From JABDLF01 sp041609715 (lineage in GTDB: Bacteria; Pseudomonadota; Gammaproteobacteria; Steroidobacterales; JABDLF01), in the NCBI GenBank assembly GCA_041609715.1, contig JBFIQI010000029.1:1-19766 (forward strand): a stretch of 19,766 nucleotides of DNA. The letters run 5' to 3'. Position 1 is the stretch's first letter. Each line of letters starts with the position of its first letter. The notes beneath the pieces are model-generated. The model made no database searches and was not told the DNA's origin. It worked only from the letters and a program-made list of their open reading frames with translations. This document shows, one piece after another, positions 1 through 6,193 of the stretch. A program made the position numbers and the translations under genes.

Positions 1-321
1 CAGTTTCGGCGTCTGCTTGTGGAGGGCATGCAGGTGCTGGCGCTGCCGGCAGCCTTTACGCGTCCGACGGGTGAGGCTCACTGGCAACTCTTGCTGCGTG
101 CCCGCGCCGTTGAAAATCTGTGCCCGGTGATCGCCGCTGCCCAGACCGGGCGCCATGCGGGCGGGCGCCTGACCTGGGGCCATTCCATGATCATCGACGC
201 GTGGGGCAGCGTGCTTGCCCAAGCTGGCGAAAACCCGGGCGTGATTGTGGCCGAACTGGATATGGCCGCCACACAGCGAATCCGCACCGCGTTTCCGGCA
301 CTCGAGCACCGCCGACTGTAA
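1..321 (+). CDS. Nit-type carbon-nitrogen hydrolase, C-terminal part (5' end outside window)
   Basis: The reading frame is open from the first base and ends at TAA 319-321, leaving about 106 C-terminal residues. The segment GEAHWQLLLRARAVEN followed by PVIAAAQTGRH and TWGHSMIIDAWGSVLAQ is characteristic of the Nit1/YbeM branch of the nitrilase superfamily. These enzymes hydrolyse the amide of deaminated glutathione, a metabolite-repair reaction in the cytosol. The C-terminal half of the fold, with the last strands and the conserved RARAxEN helix, is present. The catalytic Glu, Lys and Cys would lie upstream of the window. It is followed after 59 nt by tldD, and a nit gene just before tldD is a common gammaproteobacterial arrangement. 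That context supports the assignment. The exact substrate cannot be read from this fragment. Confidence 0.85.
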   Translation, partial: QFRRLLVEGMQVLALPAAFTRPTGEAHWQLLLRARAVENLCPVIAAAQTGRHAGGRLTWGHSMIIDAWGSVLAQAGENPGVIVAELDMAATQRIRTAFPALEHRRL

Positions 322-339
322 GTCGCGAGTGTGGATTCC

Positions 340-351
340 GGTAGAATGCGC
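340..351 (+). promoter_or_regulatory. Putative sigma70 -10 region of tldD
   Basis: GGTAGAATGCGC contains TAGAAT (342-347), a 5/6 match to TATAAT, followed by a GC-rich discriminator. Initiation would fall near 354, giving a leader of about 27 nt before the ATG at 381. No convincing -35 box lies 16-18 bp upstream. The same 10-mer GGTAGAATGC occurs upstream of purE and pmbA in this window. Confidence 0.5.
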
Positions 352-380
352 CATTGTTTACTGAGGTCCGAACAAGGTCT

Positions 381-1826
381 ATGAAAGACAATTCCATCGA
401 CATCGCACGCCACACGCTGCTTGAGCCTACCGGCCTGGACGAGCAACAGCTGCAACAAACGCTGGGCCAGATCATGGGTCACGCAGTAGATAACGCGGAC
501 TTGTATTTCCAGTTCAGTCGCCATGAATCCTGGTCGCTGGAGGATGGCATTGTTCGCGATGCCCGTCACAGTATCGAGCAGGGGGTGGGCGTGCGCGCCA
601 TGAGTGGCGAGAAAACCGGCTTTGCCTACTCGGATGAACTGGTCTTGCCTGCACTGACGCGGGCCGGGGAAGCCGCCCGGGCCATCGCGCGCCAGGGCGG
701 CAATCAGAGCCTGCAGGCCTGGAAAGCCAGCGCCCAGCACAAGCTTTACCTGCCGATGGACCCGCTGGAATCTCTGGACGATGAGGCCAAGGTCAGCTTG
801 CTGCAAGCAGTGGACGCCAGCACCAGGGCTGTTGACCCGCGAGTCAAGGAAGTCATGGTGAGCCTGGCCGGCGTGCACGAGGTGGTTCTGGTGGCAGCCA
901 GCGACGGCACCTTTAATGCTGACGTACGTCCATTGGTCCGATTGAACGTATCGGTTATCGTGGAGCAAGACGGGCGTCGCGAACAGGGATATGTCGGCGG
1001 CGGCGGCCGCGTTGCTTACGATTTTTTCCTGCAGGATGATCGCGCAGCCGGGTACGGACGCGAAGCGGTGCGCCAGGCCCTGGTGCTGCTGGAGGCCGTG
1101 GACGCGCCAGCCGGTACCATGGATGTGGTGTTGGGACCTGGTTGGCCCGGGGTGCTGCTGCACGAAGCGATCGGTCATGGCCTTGAGGGCGATTTCAACC
1201 GCAAGGGAACCTCGGCATTTGCGGGGCGCATGGGACAGAAAGTCGCTTCCAAGCTTTGCACCGTGGTGGACGACGGCACCCTGGCCGATCGGCGCGGGTC
1301 CCTGAACATGGACGACGAAGGCACGCCCACGCGTTGCACCACCTTGATCGAAAATGGCGTGCTTGTAGCCTACATGCAGGACAAGATGAACGCCCGACTG
1401 ATGGGACAGGCATCCACGGGAAACGGCCGACGTGAGTCTTTCGCCCATTTACCTATGCCGCGCATGACCAATACTTACATGCTGGGGGGGCCTCATGAGC
1501 CCTCTGAAATTATCGCCTCCGTCGACAAGGGCCTGTATGCGGTAAATTTTGGCGGCGGACAGGTAGATATCACTTCCGGAAAGTTCGTGTTTTCCGCATC
1601 GGAGGCTTACCTGATCGAGAAAGGCAAGGTTACCCGACCAGTCAAAGGCGCCACCCTCATTGGCAATGGTCCGGACGTCCTGACCCGGGTTAGCATGGTC
1701 GGCAATGATCTCGCGCTCGACGAAGGTGTCGGAGTCTGCGGCAAGGAAGGCCAGAGCGTGCCGGTGGGTGTGGGTCAGCCCACGCTTAGAATTGACGGGC
1801 TGACCGTCGGCGGTACCAGCTCCTGA
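381..1826 (+). CDS. tldD: Metalloprotease TldD
   Basis: This is the zinc-bearing subunit of the TldD/TldE(PmbA) heterodimeric protease, which degrades unstructured peptides and in E. coli matures microcin B17 and clears CcdA. Starting at ATG 381 gives 481 residues, the length of E. coli TldD. An upstream in-frame TTG at 354 would add a non-conserved leader. The zinc motif HEAIGH is at residues 261-266, inside the family block PGVLLHEAIGHGLEGDFN. The C-terminal block GVCGKEGQSVPVGVGQP carries the conserved Cys near residue 453. The end, LRIDGLTVGG, is typical. Its partner pmbA lies at 14553-15908 on the same strand, unusually far away, with the cyanophycin operon in between. The ribosome binding site is weak (AAGG close to the start, GAGG further up). 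Confidence 0.97.
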   Translation: MKDNSIDIARHTLLEPTGLDEQQLQQTLGQIMGHAVDNADLYFQFSRHESWSLEDGIVRDARHSIEQGVGVRAMSGEKTGFAYSDELVLPALTRAGEAARAIARQGGNQSLQAWKASAQHKLYLPMDPLESLDDEAKVSLLQAVDASTRAVDPRVKEVMVSLAGVHEVVLVAASDGTFNADVRPLVRLNVSVIVEQDGRREQGYVGGGGRVAYDFFLQDDRAAGYGREAVRQALVLLEAVDAPAGTMDVVLGPGWPGVLLHEAIGHGLEGDFNRKGTSAFAGRMGQKVASKLCTVVDDGTLADRRGSLNMDDEGTPTRCTTLIENGVLVAYMQDKMNARLMGQASTGNGRRESFAHLPMPRMTNTYMLGGPHEPSEIIASVDKGLYAVNFGGGQVDITSGKFVFSASEAYLIEKGKVTRPVKGATLIGNGPDVLTRVSMVGNDLALDEGVGVCGKEGQSVPVGVGQPTLRIDGLTVGGTSS

Positions 1827-1861
1827 ACAGTTTCCATCAGTAATTTGGTTGGCGCAAAGCT

Positions 1862-2269
1862 ATGCAGACAAAACCCCTCAGACTTCTGTTCGTATGTGTG
1901 GAGAACTCCAATCGGAGTCAGATGGCGGAGGCATTCGCGAGAATCTATGGGGGCGAGCAGGTGGCGGCTTACAGTGCGGGATCGCGGCCGTCCGGCGTGG
2001 TTAATCCGCGTGCGGTGACCGCCATGGCCGAGCTGAACTATGATCTCAGCAATCACAGCTCGAAATCTCTGGATGACATTCCCGACTTTGAATACGACTT
2101 CGTTGCCACCATGGGGTGCGGCGACGCCTGCCCGCATGTGCAGGCAGTTCGCCGGGCCGACTGGCAGATACCTGATCCGAGGGACATGGACCCCGACGAT
2201 TTTCGCCAGGTAAGGGATCTGATCAGCAGCCAGGTGCAGACGATCCTGAAAGAGCTACAAGACGCCTGA
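1862..2269 (+). CDS. Low-molecular-weight protein tyrosine phosphatase / arsenate reductase-like protein
   Basis: The product is a 135-residue cytosolic protein. The N-terminal strand LRLLFVCVENSNRSQMAEAFA holds the anion-binding P-loop C12-x5-R18-S19 of the low-molecular-weight phosphatase fold. The later block MGCGDACPHV contains the two extra cysteines typical of thioredoxin- or mycothiol-coupled ArsC arsenate reductases. DPRDMDPDDFRQVRDLI matches the conserved Asp-Pro general-acid loop and following helix. An arsenate reductase is therefore favoured over a tyrosine phosphatase. No other arsenic gene (arsR, arsB, acr3) is present, so the physiological role is open. It starts 35 nt after tldD without a clear Shine-Dalgarno sequence and may be co-transcribed with it. 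It is convergent with the Sel1-repeat gene. Confidence 0.82.
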   Translation: MQTKPLRLLFVCVENSNRSQMAEAFARIYGGEQVAAYSAGSRPSGVVNPRAVTAMAELNYDLSNHSSKSLDDIPDFEYDFVATMGCGDACPHVQAVRRADWQIPDPRDMDPDDFRQVRDLISSQVQTILKELQDA

Positions 2270-2279
2270 GACGCCCATG

Positions 2280-2303
2280 CCGCCACTGGAACCGGTGTGG
2301 CGG
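2280..2303. terminator. Stem-loop between convergent genes, possible bidirectional terminator
   Basis: CCGCCAC (2280-2286) and GTGGCGG (2297-2303) form a perfect 7-bp GC-rich stem around a 10-nt loop. It fills most of the 35-nt gap between two convergent genes (stops at 2269 and 2305). There is no strong U-tract on either strand, so intrinsic termination is plausible but unproven. Confidence 0.4.
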
Positions 2304-2304
2304 G

Positions 2305-2913
2305 TCATTCGCAGTGCTCGCGCAGAAAAGCCTTGCGTTTTTTTCTCACTTCGCGAATCAGCGCGCGATCTTCCGCCCTGAGTATTGCTCCTGACTTCAG
2401 ACGCCGGGTTACCGGCAAGGCAACATTGGTGGTGAGCCGGGTACCCGTGACCGGAGCCAGCAGATCGCGCTCTTCCTGCAGCATGGTGCGAGTAACCTTG
2501 CAGTCGCCGTAAGTGACGCTGAGATTATCGTATTCCTCTTGTGCTTCGGTGCGCTGGTCGGCATTCAACTGTTGCAGGGCGGCATCGCGAATTTCAACGA
2601 ACTGTTCCTGGTTGCGCTCGGCAGCCAGCATCAGCCAGGCAGTCCCGCGGACCTTGTCGGTTTCCTGGCCCAGGCCGTTCAGGTACATGTAGCCGATCAT
2701 ATACTGTGCATACTTGTCGCCACGTGGCGCCAGCTTTTCCAGGTAAATCTGGTAGGCCCTGGAATAATCCTCTGCGGCGAACGCTTGTTCCGCCGCCTGC
2801 GCCTGCTCGGGGCCGTCATCTGCGATGACCGAAGGGACAAATTCAATCGCGCTGGCGGTACCGGTTCCCAGCAGCGCAGCGAGTGCAATACAGGTACCAA
2901 CTTTTATTTTCAT
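2305..2913 (-). CDS. Exported Sel1-like repeat protein
   Basis: The product is a 202-residue protein starting at ATG 2913. A strong AGGAGGG Shine-Dalgarno (2926-2920) sits 6 nt upstream, which decides against longer in-frame starts. Residues 1-22 form a classic Sec signal peptide: Lys-rich start, hydrophobic core, and ASA cleavage site before IEF. The mature protein has a helical solenoid segment. Residues 66-101 (DKYAQYMIGYMYLNGLGQ, then VRGTAWLMLAAE) fit a Sel1/TPR-like repeat, and 40-62 look like a partial preceding repeat. The C-terminal 70 residues are basic and contain two Cys (138, 201) that could form a disulfide in the periplasm. Such proteins usually scaffold other proteins, but no specific partner is suggested here. 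The gene is divergent from the GNAT gene across a 212-nt gap and has a hairpin overlapping its ribosome binding site. Confidence 0.8.
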   Translation of the reverse strand: MKIKVGTCIALAALLGTGTASAIEFVPSVIADDGPEQAQAAEQAFAAEDYSRAYQIYLEKLAPRGDKYAQYMIGYMYLNGLGQETDKVRGTAWLMLAAERNQEQFVEIRDAALQQLNADQRTEAQEEYDNLSVTYGDCKVTRTMLQEERDLLAPVTGTRLTTNVALPVTRRLKSGAILRAEDRALIREVRKKRKAFLREHCE

Positions 2914-2923
2914 AAGATTCCCT

Positions 2924-2941
2924 CCTGCTGCCCGCAGCAGG
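2924..2941 (-). promoter_or_regulatory. Inverted repeat overlapping the Shine-Dalgarno of the Sel1-repeat gene
   Basis: CCTGCTGC / GCAGCAGG arms around a 2-nt centre form an 18-bp dyad. In the minus-strand mRNA a 7-bp stem with a CGGG loop can form. Its 3' arm ends in AGG, the first half of the AGGAGGG ribosome binding site. It could hold translation in check or be a protein operator. Confidence 0.45.
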
Positions 2942-2989
2942 ACGCCCCTGGCACTTCTTGCTTTTTGATTCGGGCGACGCCGGCTGGGG

Positions 2990-3026
2990 GTACAATACCG
3001 TGAAACTTGGTATAGGACTATTGTAC
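2990..3026. repeat. Spaced inverted repeat in divergent intergenic region
   Basis: GTACAATA (2990-2997) and TATTGTAC (3019-3026) are perfect 8-bp inverted arms whose centres are 29 bp apart. They lie in the 212-nt gap between the divergent Sel1-repeat and GNAT genes. Each arm contains TACAAT, a possible -10 hexamer, and the two face each other. No good -35 partner is evident for either. The rest of this gap (2942-3125) holds no gene I can support. Confidence 0.35.
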
Positions 3027-3125
3027 AGGCCTCAAGTTCCGCGGCCGGGTCGCTGCTGGTGGGAGTGCGGGCGTATAGGGTCGATCCGCCGGGGCCAGAC
3101 GGCGTAGTGCGGCGCTGCAATTGCC

Positions 3126-3656
3126 ATGATCAGAATCGCAACCATCGATGACGCCGGGCAGCTCGCAGAACTGGGGGCCGCGACCGCCAGCACCTGGTTT
3201 GCGGACATTTATTCCCGGGAGGAGATGCGCGCATTCCTGGCACGGGATTTTGCCGAAGCCGTATTGCAGGAGCAGTTGGCTCAGCCCCAAAAGCACCTGT
3301 TTTTGCTGCATGAGATCGACCAGGAAAGCGTCGGTTTCGCCCGCATCAACTGGGACCGGCCGATCCCCGGTACCGGGTTCAAGGGCGCCGAGCTGCAAAA
3401 GATCTATTATCTTCGCCAGCACACCGGTTATGGCCTGGGCAGCAGCCTGATGCAGGCGGTAATTTCCACAGTGAAAGAACGCCGCGAGCGTCGCTTGTGG
3501 CTTGATGTGCTGAAATCGAATCCGAGAGCGCTGGCCCTTTATGAGCGGCTGGGCTTTCGTCGCCTGGGCGAGCGGCCCTTCGCCACGGCGCGGGGTGAAA
3601 TCGGCCTGCATGTCCTGCTGCTGGAACTCGATATCGAGCCCCTGAGCGGTGCCTGA
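3126..3656 (+). CDS. GNAT-family N-acetyltransferase
   Basis: The product is 176 residues with the Gcn5-related acetyltransferase fold. MIRIATIDDAGQLAELG is the usual first strand and helix. The acetyl-CoA pyrophosphate loop is in motif A, residues 93-109 (IYYLRQHTGYGLGSSLM), matching the R/Q-x-x-G-x-G/A pattern. Motif B follows as NPRALALYERLGF (132-144), where the Tyr typically acts as general acid. The general family resembles RimI/diamine-type acetyltransferases acting on small amines or protein N-termini, but the acceptor cannot be deduced. The start ATG 3126 has no obvious Shine-Dalgarno, but the first residues align with the family start. It is followed after 55 nt by a hypothetical gene on the same strand. 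Confidence 0.88.
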   Translation: MIRIATIDDAGQLAELGAATASTWFADIYSREEMRAFLARDFAEAVLQEQLAQPQKHLFLLHEIDQESVGFARINWDRPIPGTGFKGAELQKIYYLRQHTGYGLGSSLMQAVISTVKERRERRLWLDVLKSNPRALALYERLGFRRLGERPFATARGEIGLHVLLLELDIEPLSGA

Positions 3657-3711
3657 CCTTGCACCGGGCGCCGGCTGCGGTGCACACTCTGACCGGGGGA
3701 TACGACGAAGC

Positions 3712-4119
3712 ATGACGCCGGAAGACGCGGAATTCCTGAAGGCTTTCGAGAGCTGCACTCTGGCGCCGGAATGCTGGACCCATACCGCACATATCCACAT
3801 GGCTTGGCTGTGTCTGGGGGCCAGTGATTTTCCGACGGCGCTGGCTCGCATCCGCACCGGGATCAGGCGCTACAACGCTGAAGTGCTGGACAAGCTGCCG
3901 GAATATCACGAAACCGTGACGGTGGCATTTGCTCGCCTGATTGCGTCCCGCATGCGCGAAGGCCAGGACTGGCAGGGCTTTGCGGCCAGCAACGAAGACC
4001 TGTTCGTCAGCTCGCCGCCGTCCCTGGGCGCCTACTATTCTTCGCACAGGCTCATGTCGGCGGCGGCCAGGCGATCCTTTGTGGAGCCGGACCTGCAGCC
4101 TTTGCCGGACTTACCCTGA
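3712..4119 (+). CDS. Conserved hypothetical protein with His-rich motifs
   Basis: The product is a 135-residue, apparently soluble and mostly helical protein with no signal peptide. ATG 3712 is preceded by GGGGGA, making it preferable to a longer frame extending into the GNAT gene. I recognise a widespread uncharacterised protein type with two marks: HTAHIHMAW (residues 24-32) and YHETVT (65-70). The clustered histidines H24, H27, H29 and H66 with E67 could bind a metal or form an active site, which is inference only. The C-terminal LGAYYSSHRLMSAAARRSFV is also a conserved-looking helix. No function is assigned. It is part of a loose plus-strand run with the DUF1801, DUF2256 and MAPEG genes. 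Confidence 0.7.
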   Translation: MTPEDAEFLKAFESCTLAPECWTHTAHIHMAWLCLGASDFPTALARIRTGIRRYNAEVLDKLPEYHETVTVAFARLIASRMREGQDWQGFAASNEDLFVSSPPSLGAYYSSHRLMSAAARRSFVEPDLQPLPDLP

Positions 4120-4157
4120 ACCCGACCGGCGACCACGCGGTCGCGGAGGAGTTGCTC

Positions 4158-4577
4158 ATGGCAGAAAACAAGACCACCAGGAATCGCGCCAGCGTAAAGA
4201 AATTCCTCGATGGCGTAGCCAATGAAACGCGCCGCAAAGACGCCTGGACGATAAAACAGATCATGGAAAAGGAAACCGGCGAAAAGGCGGCGATGTGGGG
4301 GCCCTCGATGGTGGGATTTGGTTCCTATCATTACAAGTACGACAGTGGTCACGAGGGTGACTTCATGCGGGTTGGTTTTGCTCCGCGCAAGCAGAACCTG
4401 GTGCTGTATATCATGCCCGGTTTCGATCATTACGATGACCTGCTGAAAAAACTCGGTAAGCACAAGACCGGCAAGTCCTGCTTGTATATCAACAAGCTGG
4501 ACGACGTTCACTTGCCGACCCTGCGCAAGCTGATCCGGGAATCCTTCAAGGCAATGAGCAGGAAGTACCCCGACTGA
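4158..4577 (+). CDS. DUF1801 domain protein
   Basis: The product is a 139-residue cytosolic protein. ATG 4158 lies 7 nt after GGAGGA (4145-4150), a better placed start than the TTG two codons upstream. The core from about residue 18 to 135 matches the YdhG/DUF1801 fold. Its marks are an early helix with KxxxxIM, then GPSMVGFGSYHYKYDSG, RKQNLVLYIMPGFDHYDDLL, a SCLYINKLDDV strand, and a terminal helix LRKLIRESF. This family is related to bacterial iron-chaperone/frataxin-like folds but its biochemical role is not established. There are no membrane segments. The gene is 38 nt after the preceding hypothetical gene and 19 nt before the DUF2256 gene, so co-transcription is likely. Confidence 0.8.
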   Translation: MAENKTTRNRASVKKFLDGVANETRRKDAWTIKQIMEKETGEKAAMWGPSMVGFGSYHYKYDSGHEGDFMRVGFAPRKQNLVLYIMPGFDHYDDLLKKLGKHKTGKSCLYINKLDDVHLPTLRKLIRESFKAMSRKYPD

Positions 4578-4596
4578 GCCGCGCCCTGTTCCGCCC

Positions 4597-4731
4597 ATGA
4601 AAAAATCGGAATTGCCGGTCAAGATTTGCCCGGTTTGTCAGCGCCCCTTTAACTGGCGCAAGAAGTGGCGGAACAACTGGGAACGCGTTCGATATTGTTC
4701 CCAACGGTGCCGGCGGGCGGTGCGTAAATGA
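4597..4731 (+). CDS. DUF2256 small zinc-ribbon protein (44 aa)
   Basis: This is a very short gene, ATG 4597 to TGA 4729-4731. The product has two CxxC/CxxxC knuckles: CPVC at residues 11-14 and CSQRC at 34-38. Between them is the highly characteristic PFNWRKKWRNNWERVRYC segment. This pattern (KxCPVCxRPFxWRKKW...RYCSxRCRR) is that of the DUF2256 family, normally 40-60 residues, so it is complete. The four cysteines should bind one zinc, and the Arg/Lys/Trp-rich surface suggests nucleic-acid binding; both are inferences. It sits 19 nt downstream of the DUF1801 gene, in the same direction. No good Shine-Dalgarno was found, so translation may depend on coupling. Confidence 0.85.
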   Translation: MKKSELPVKICPVCQRPFNWRKKWRNNWERVRYCSQRCRRAVRK

Positions 4732-4739
4732 TGGCTGTT

Positions 4740-4756
4740 GGGCCGACACGCGGCCC
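4740..4756 (+). other. Short GC-rich stem-loop upstream of MAPEG gene
   Basis: GGGCCG (4740-4745) and CGGCCC (4751-4756) form a perfect 6-bp stem with a 5-nt loop, just after the DUF2256 stop and 30 nt before the MAPEG start. No U-tract follows. It may be a weak attenuator or mRNA processing/stability element, or incidental. Confidence 0.25.
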
Positions 4757-4786
4757 TGTGCCCCGATGACTTGGTAGGAGGTTGCA

Positions 4787-5203
4787 ATGAATAATCTCGT
4801 GTGGCCCATGTTGGCCATGTTCATGTGGACGTTCCTGGTGAGCCTGCGCAATCTGCAGGTCAGAGTGGCCGCGCTGCGCGCGGGTCAGGTGCATGAATCC
4901 TACTTCGAACTTTTTTCCGGCCATGCCCCCGAATCAGTCATCAAGACAGGCAATCACCTGCGTAACCTGACCGAGTTTCCACCCTTGTTTTACGTGGTGT
5001 TGGTACTCGCGATGACCACCGGCAACAGCGACGGCTGGTATCTGGGGCTGGCATGGCTTTATGTAGGCTTTCGCATACTGCATAGCGTGGTGCACCTGAG
5101 TTTCAACAAGGTCAAGCCCAGGTTCAGCATGTTTGCCATGAGTCAGCTGATCTTGCTGGCGCTGTGGACAAGGCTGGCCCTGCAATCCGCCGGGGGCATC
5201 TGA
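4787..5203 (+). CDS. MAPEG family integral membrane protein
   Basis: The product is 138 residues. ATG 4787 follows an excellent AGGAGG Shine-Dalgarno. Four hydrophobic helices are visible near residues 4-20, 65-80, 83-104 and 113-132, the topology of the MAPEG superfamily (membrane-associated proteins in eicosanoid and glutathione metabolism). The signature region between helices 1 and 2, GNHLRNLTEFPPLFYVV, carries the conserved Arg/Asn/Glu/Pro residues. WLYVGFRILHSVVH is the typical third helix. Bacterial members are inner-membrane trimers, some with glutathione transferase or peroxidase activity, but the substrate is unknown here. A nit-type amidase for a glutathione derivative at the left edge is a loose thematic link only. 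Confidence 0.88.
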   Translation: MNNLVWPMLAMFMWTFLVSLRNLQVRVAALRAGQVHESYFELFSGHAPESVIKTGNHLRNLTEFPPLFYVVLVLAMTTGNSDGWYLGLAWLYVGFRILHSVVHLSFNKVKPRFSMFAMSQLILLALWTRLALQSAGGI

Positions 5204-5268
5204 GGAGTCCGGGACAGGCGGGGGTTTGGTCTTGCCACACCCCTGACTGCAACCGGCGTCCGACGATT

Positions 5269-5297
5269 TTGACAAACTGGCGGGCGGCTGCTAAATC
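5269..5297 (+). promoter_or_regulatory. Sigma70-like promoter of the 5335-5742 gene
   Basis: A perfect -35 hexamer TTGACA (5269-5274) is followed after exactly 17 bp by TAAATC (5292-5297), a weaker -10 with 3/6 matches. Initiation near 5304 would give a leader of about 31 nt holding the AAGGAGGT ribosome binding site (5323-5330). Confidence 0.5.
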
Positions 5298-5334
5298 TCG
5301 ACCCGCGGTTCATCGGTTCGACAAGGAGGTCGAC

Positions 5335-5742
5335 ATGTTCAAACTGGCACTTTCAGTACGCGGCGCATCGCCCGAAGCCCTGCAAGCCGTTTCCCGGCGT
5401 TTATTCCCCGGTGTCTTACCGGATTTTTTCACCGTCGCTTACGAGATCGAGCGCCAGGTCGGATCCAGTCCGGCGTCCCAAAGCGCCAGCAAAGTAGCCT
5501 GGTCTTACTGGCGGGCAGACAGCAGCCTGTCGGCTCCGTGCCCGCGCCCTGATGACCTGCAGGTGTTTTCCTGGTGCGACGGTGCAGTCAGTTACCGGGT
5601 CAAACGCGCCTACAAGCGCGTTCGTGGTCACTGGGAGTGGGTGGACTTCGGTGTGCGCGTTGCCTGCAAGGCGCCACCGAGATCCATCAGTCCTTGCGCG
5701 GGTCCGGCTGTGCCAGCACCTTCTCCCGCTGCTTCTGCCTGA
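5335..5742 (+). CDS. Hypothetical protein, 3' end overlaps purE
   Basis: The product is 135 residues and I do not recognise it. ATG 5335 has a near-perfect Shine-Dalgarno AAGGAGGT 4 nt upstream and a plausible promoter at 5269-5297, so expression is well supported. The first half (LALSVRGASPEALQAVSRRL) looks like an alpha/beta start. The middle has aromatic-rich strands (KVAWSYWRAD, LQVFSWCDGAVSYRVKRAY, RGHWEWVDFGVRV). The last 20 residues are Ser/Ala/Pro-rich and low in complexity. They lie in the 56 bp that overlap the 3' end of the convergent purE gene, which suggests extension by stop-codon loss. There is no signal peptide or membrane helix. Confidence 0.6.
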   Translation: MFKLALSVRGASPEALQAVSRRLFPGVLPDFFTVAYEIERQVGSSPASQSASKVAWSYWRADSSLSAPCPRPDDLQVFSWCDGAVSYRVKRAYKRVRGHWEWVDFGVRVACKAPPRSISPCAGPAVPAPSPAASA

Positions 5743-6178
5743 ACGCTTCGAGCGCCGACAGCACCTCGGGGTGTTTGTTGGCGAGAATAGCGGCCGCGAG
5801 CAGGGCAGCGTTGATGGCACCGGCCTTGCCAATGGCCAGGGTGCCCACGGGAATACCTGCGGGCATCTGTACCATGGACAAAAGCGAGTCCAGGCCATCC
5901 AGTTTGGATTCCATGGGCATCGCCAGCACCGGCAAGGTCGTATAGGCCGCGGCCACGCCAGCAAGGTGTGCGGCGCCGCCAGCTGCGGCCAGGATCACCT
6001 CCAGGCCCCGCTCGCGCGCAGTGGAACAGTATTCATGCACGGCATCAGGCGTGCGGTGAGCTGAGATGGCGCGGGTCTCATGTTCAATGCCGAGCTCATC
6101 CAGGGTCCGGGAAGCGTGTTCAACCACGCCGCTCCAGTCCGACTTCGAGCCCATTATCACGCCGACTAATGGTTTCAT
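5687..6178 (-). CDS. purE: N5-carboxyaminoimidazole ribonucleotide mutase PurE
   Basis: This is a 163-residue class I PurE. It converts N5-CAIR to CAIR in de novo purine synthesis in the cytosol, just before the aspartate-consuming PurC step. Diagnostic blocks are all present: GVIMGSKSDW near residues 6-15, the catalytic-His loop AISAHRTP (38-45), AAAGGAAHLAG, LDSLLSMVQMP and GIPVGTLAIG. It is the last gene of the seven-gene minus-strand operon, 9 nt after yjgA. No purK is adjacent, although purE and purK are often paired in proteobacteria. A TAGAAT box ends 6 nt before the ATG and no Shine-Dalgarno is visible, so a separate leaderless transcript is possible. The 3' end overlaps the convergent hypothetical gene by 56 bp. 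Confidence 0.97.
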   Translation of the reverse strand: MKPLVGVIMGSKSDWSGVVEHASRTLDELGIEHETRAISAHRTPDAVHEYCSTARERGLEVILAAAGGAAHLAGVAAAYTTLPVLAMPMESKLDGLDSLLSMVQMPAGIPVGTLAIGKAGAINAALLAAAILANKHPEVLSALEAFRQKQREKVLAQPDPRKD

Positions 6179-6180
6179 CC

Positions 6181-6193
6181 GCGCATTCTACCA
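6181..6193 (-). promoter_or_regulatory. Putative extended -10 promoter of purE at the yjgA stop
   Basis: On the minus strand TGGTAGAATGCGC combines an extended -10 (TGn) with TAGAAT (6190-6185) and a GC-rich discriminator. The yjgA stop codon TAG is part of the hexamer. Predicted initiation falls at about 6177-6179, at the purE ATG itself. The -35 region is poor. Confidence 0.45.

Noticed and set aside
78..1448. Long minus-strand open frame (456 codons) opposite tldD
   Set aside because: It is fully antisense to a well-matched tldD, shows no recognisable domain, and reflects the high GC content keeping the opposite frame open.
2914..3120. N-terminal extension of the Sel1-repeat gene to an upstream ATG at 3120
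   Set aside because: The signal peptide begins at ATG 2913 with an ideal Shine-Dalgarno just upstream; the extension is Arg/Ser-rich and would bury the signal peptide.
3661..3683. GCACCG / CGGTGC inverted repeat after the GNAT gene
   Set aside because: A 6-bp stem with an 11-nt loop and no U-tract is expected often by chance in this GC content.
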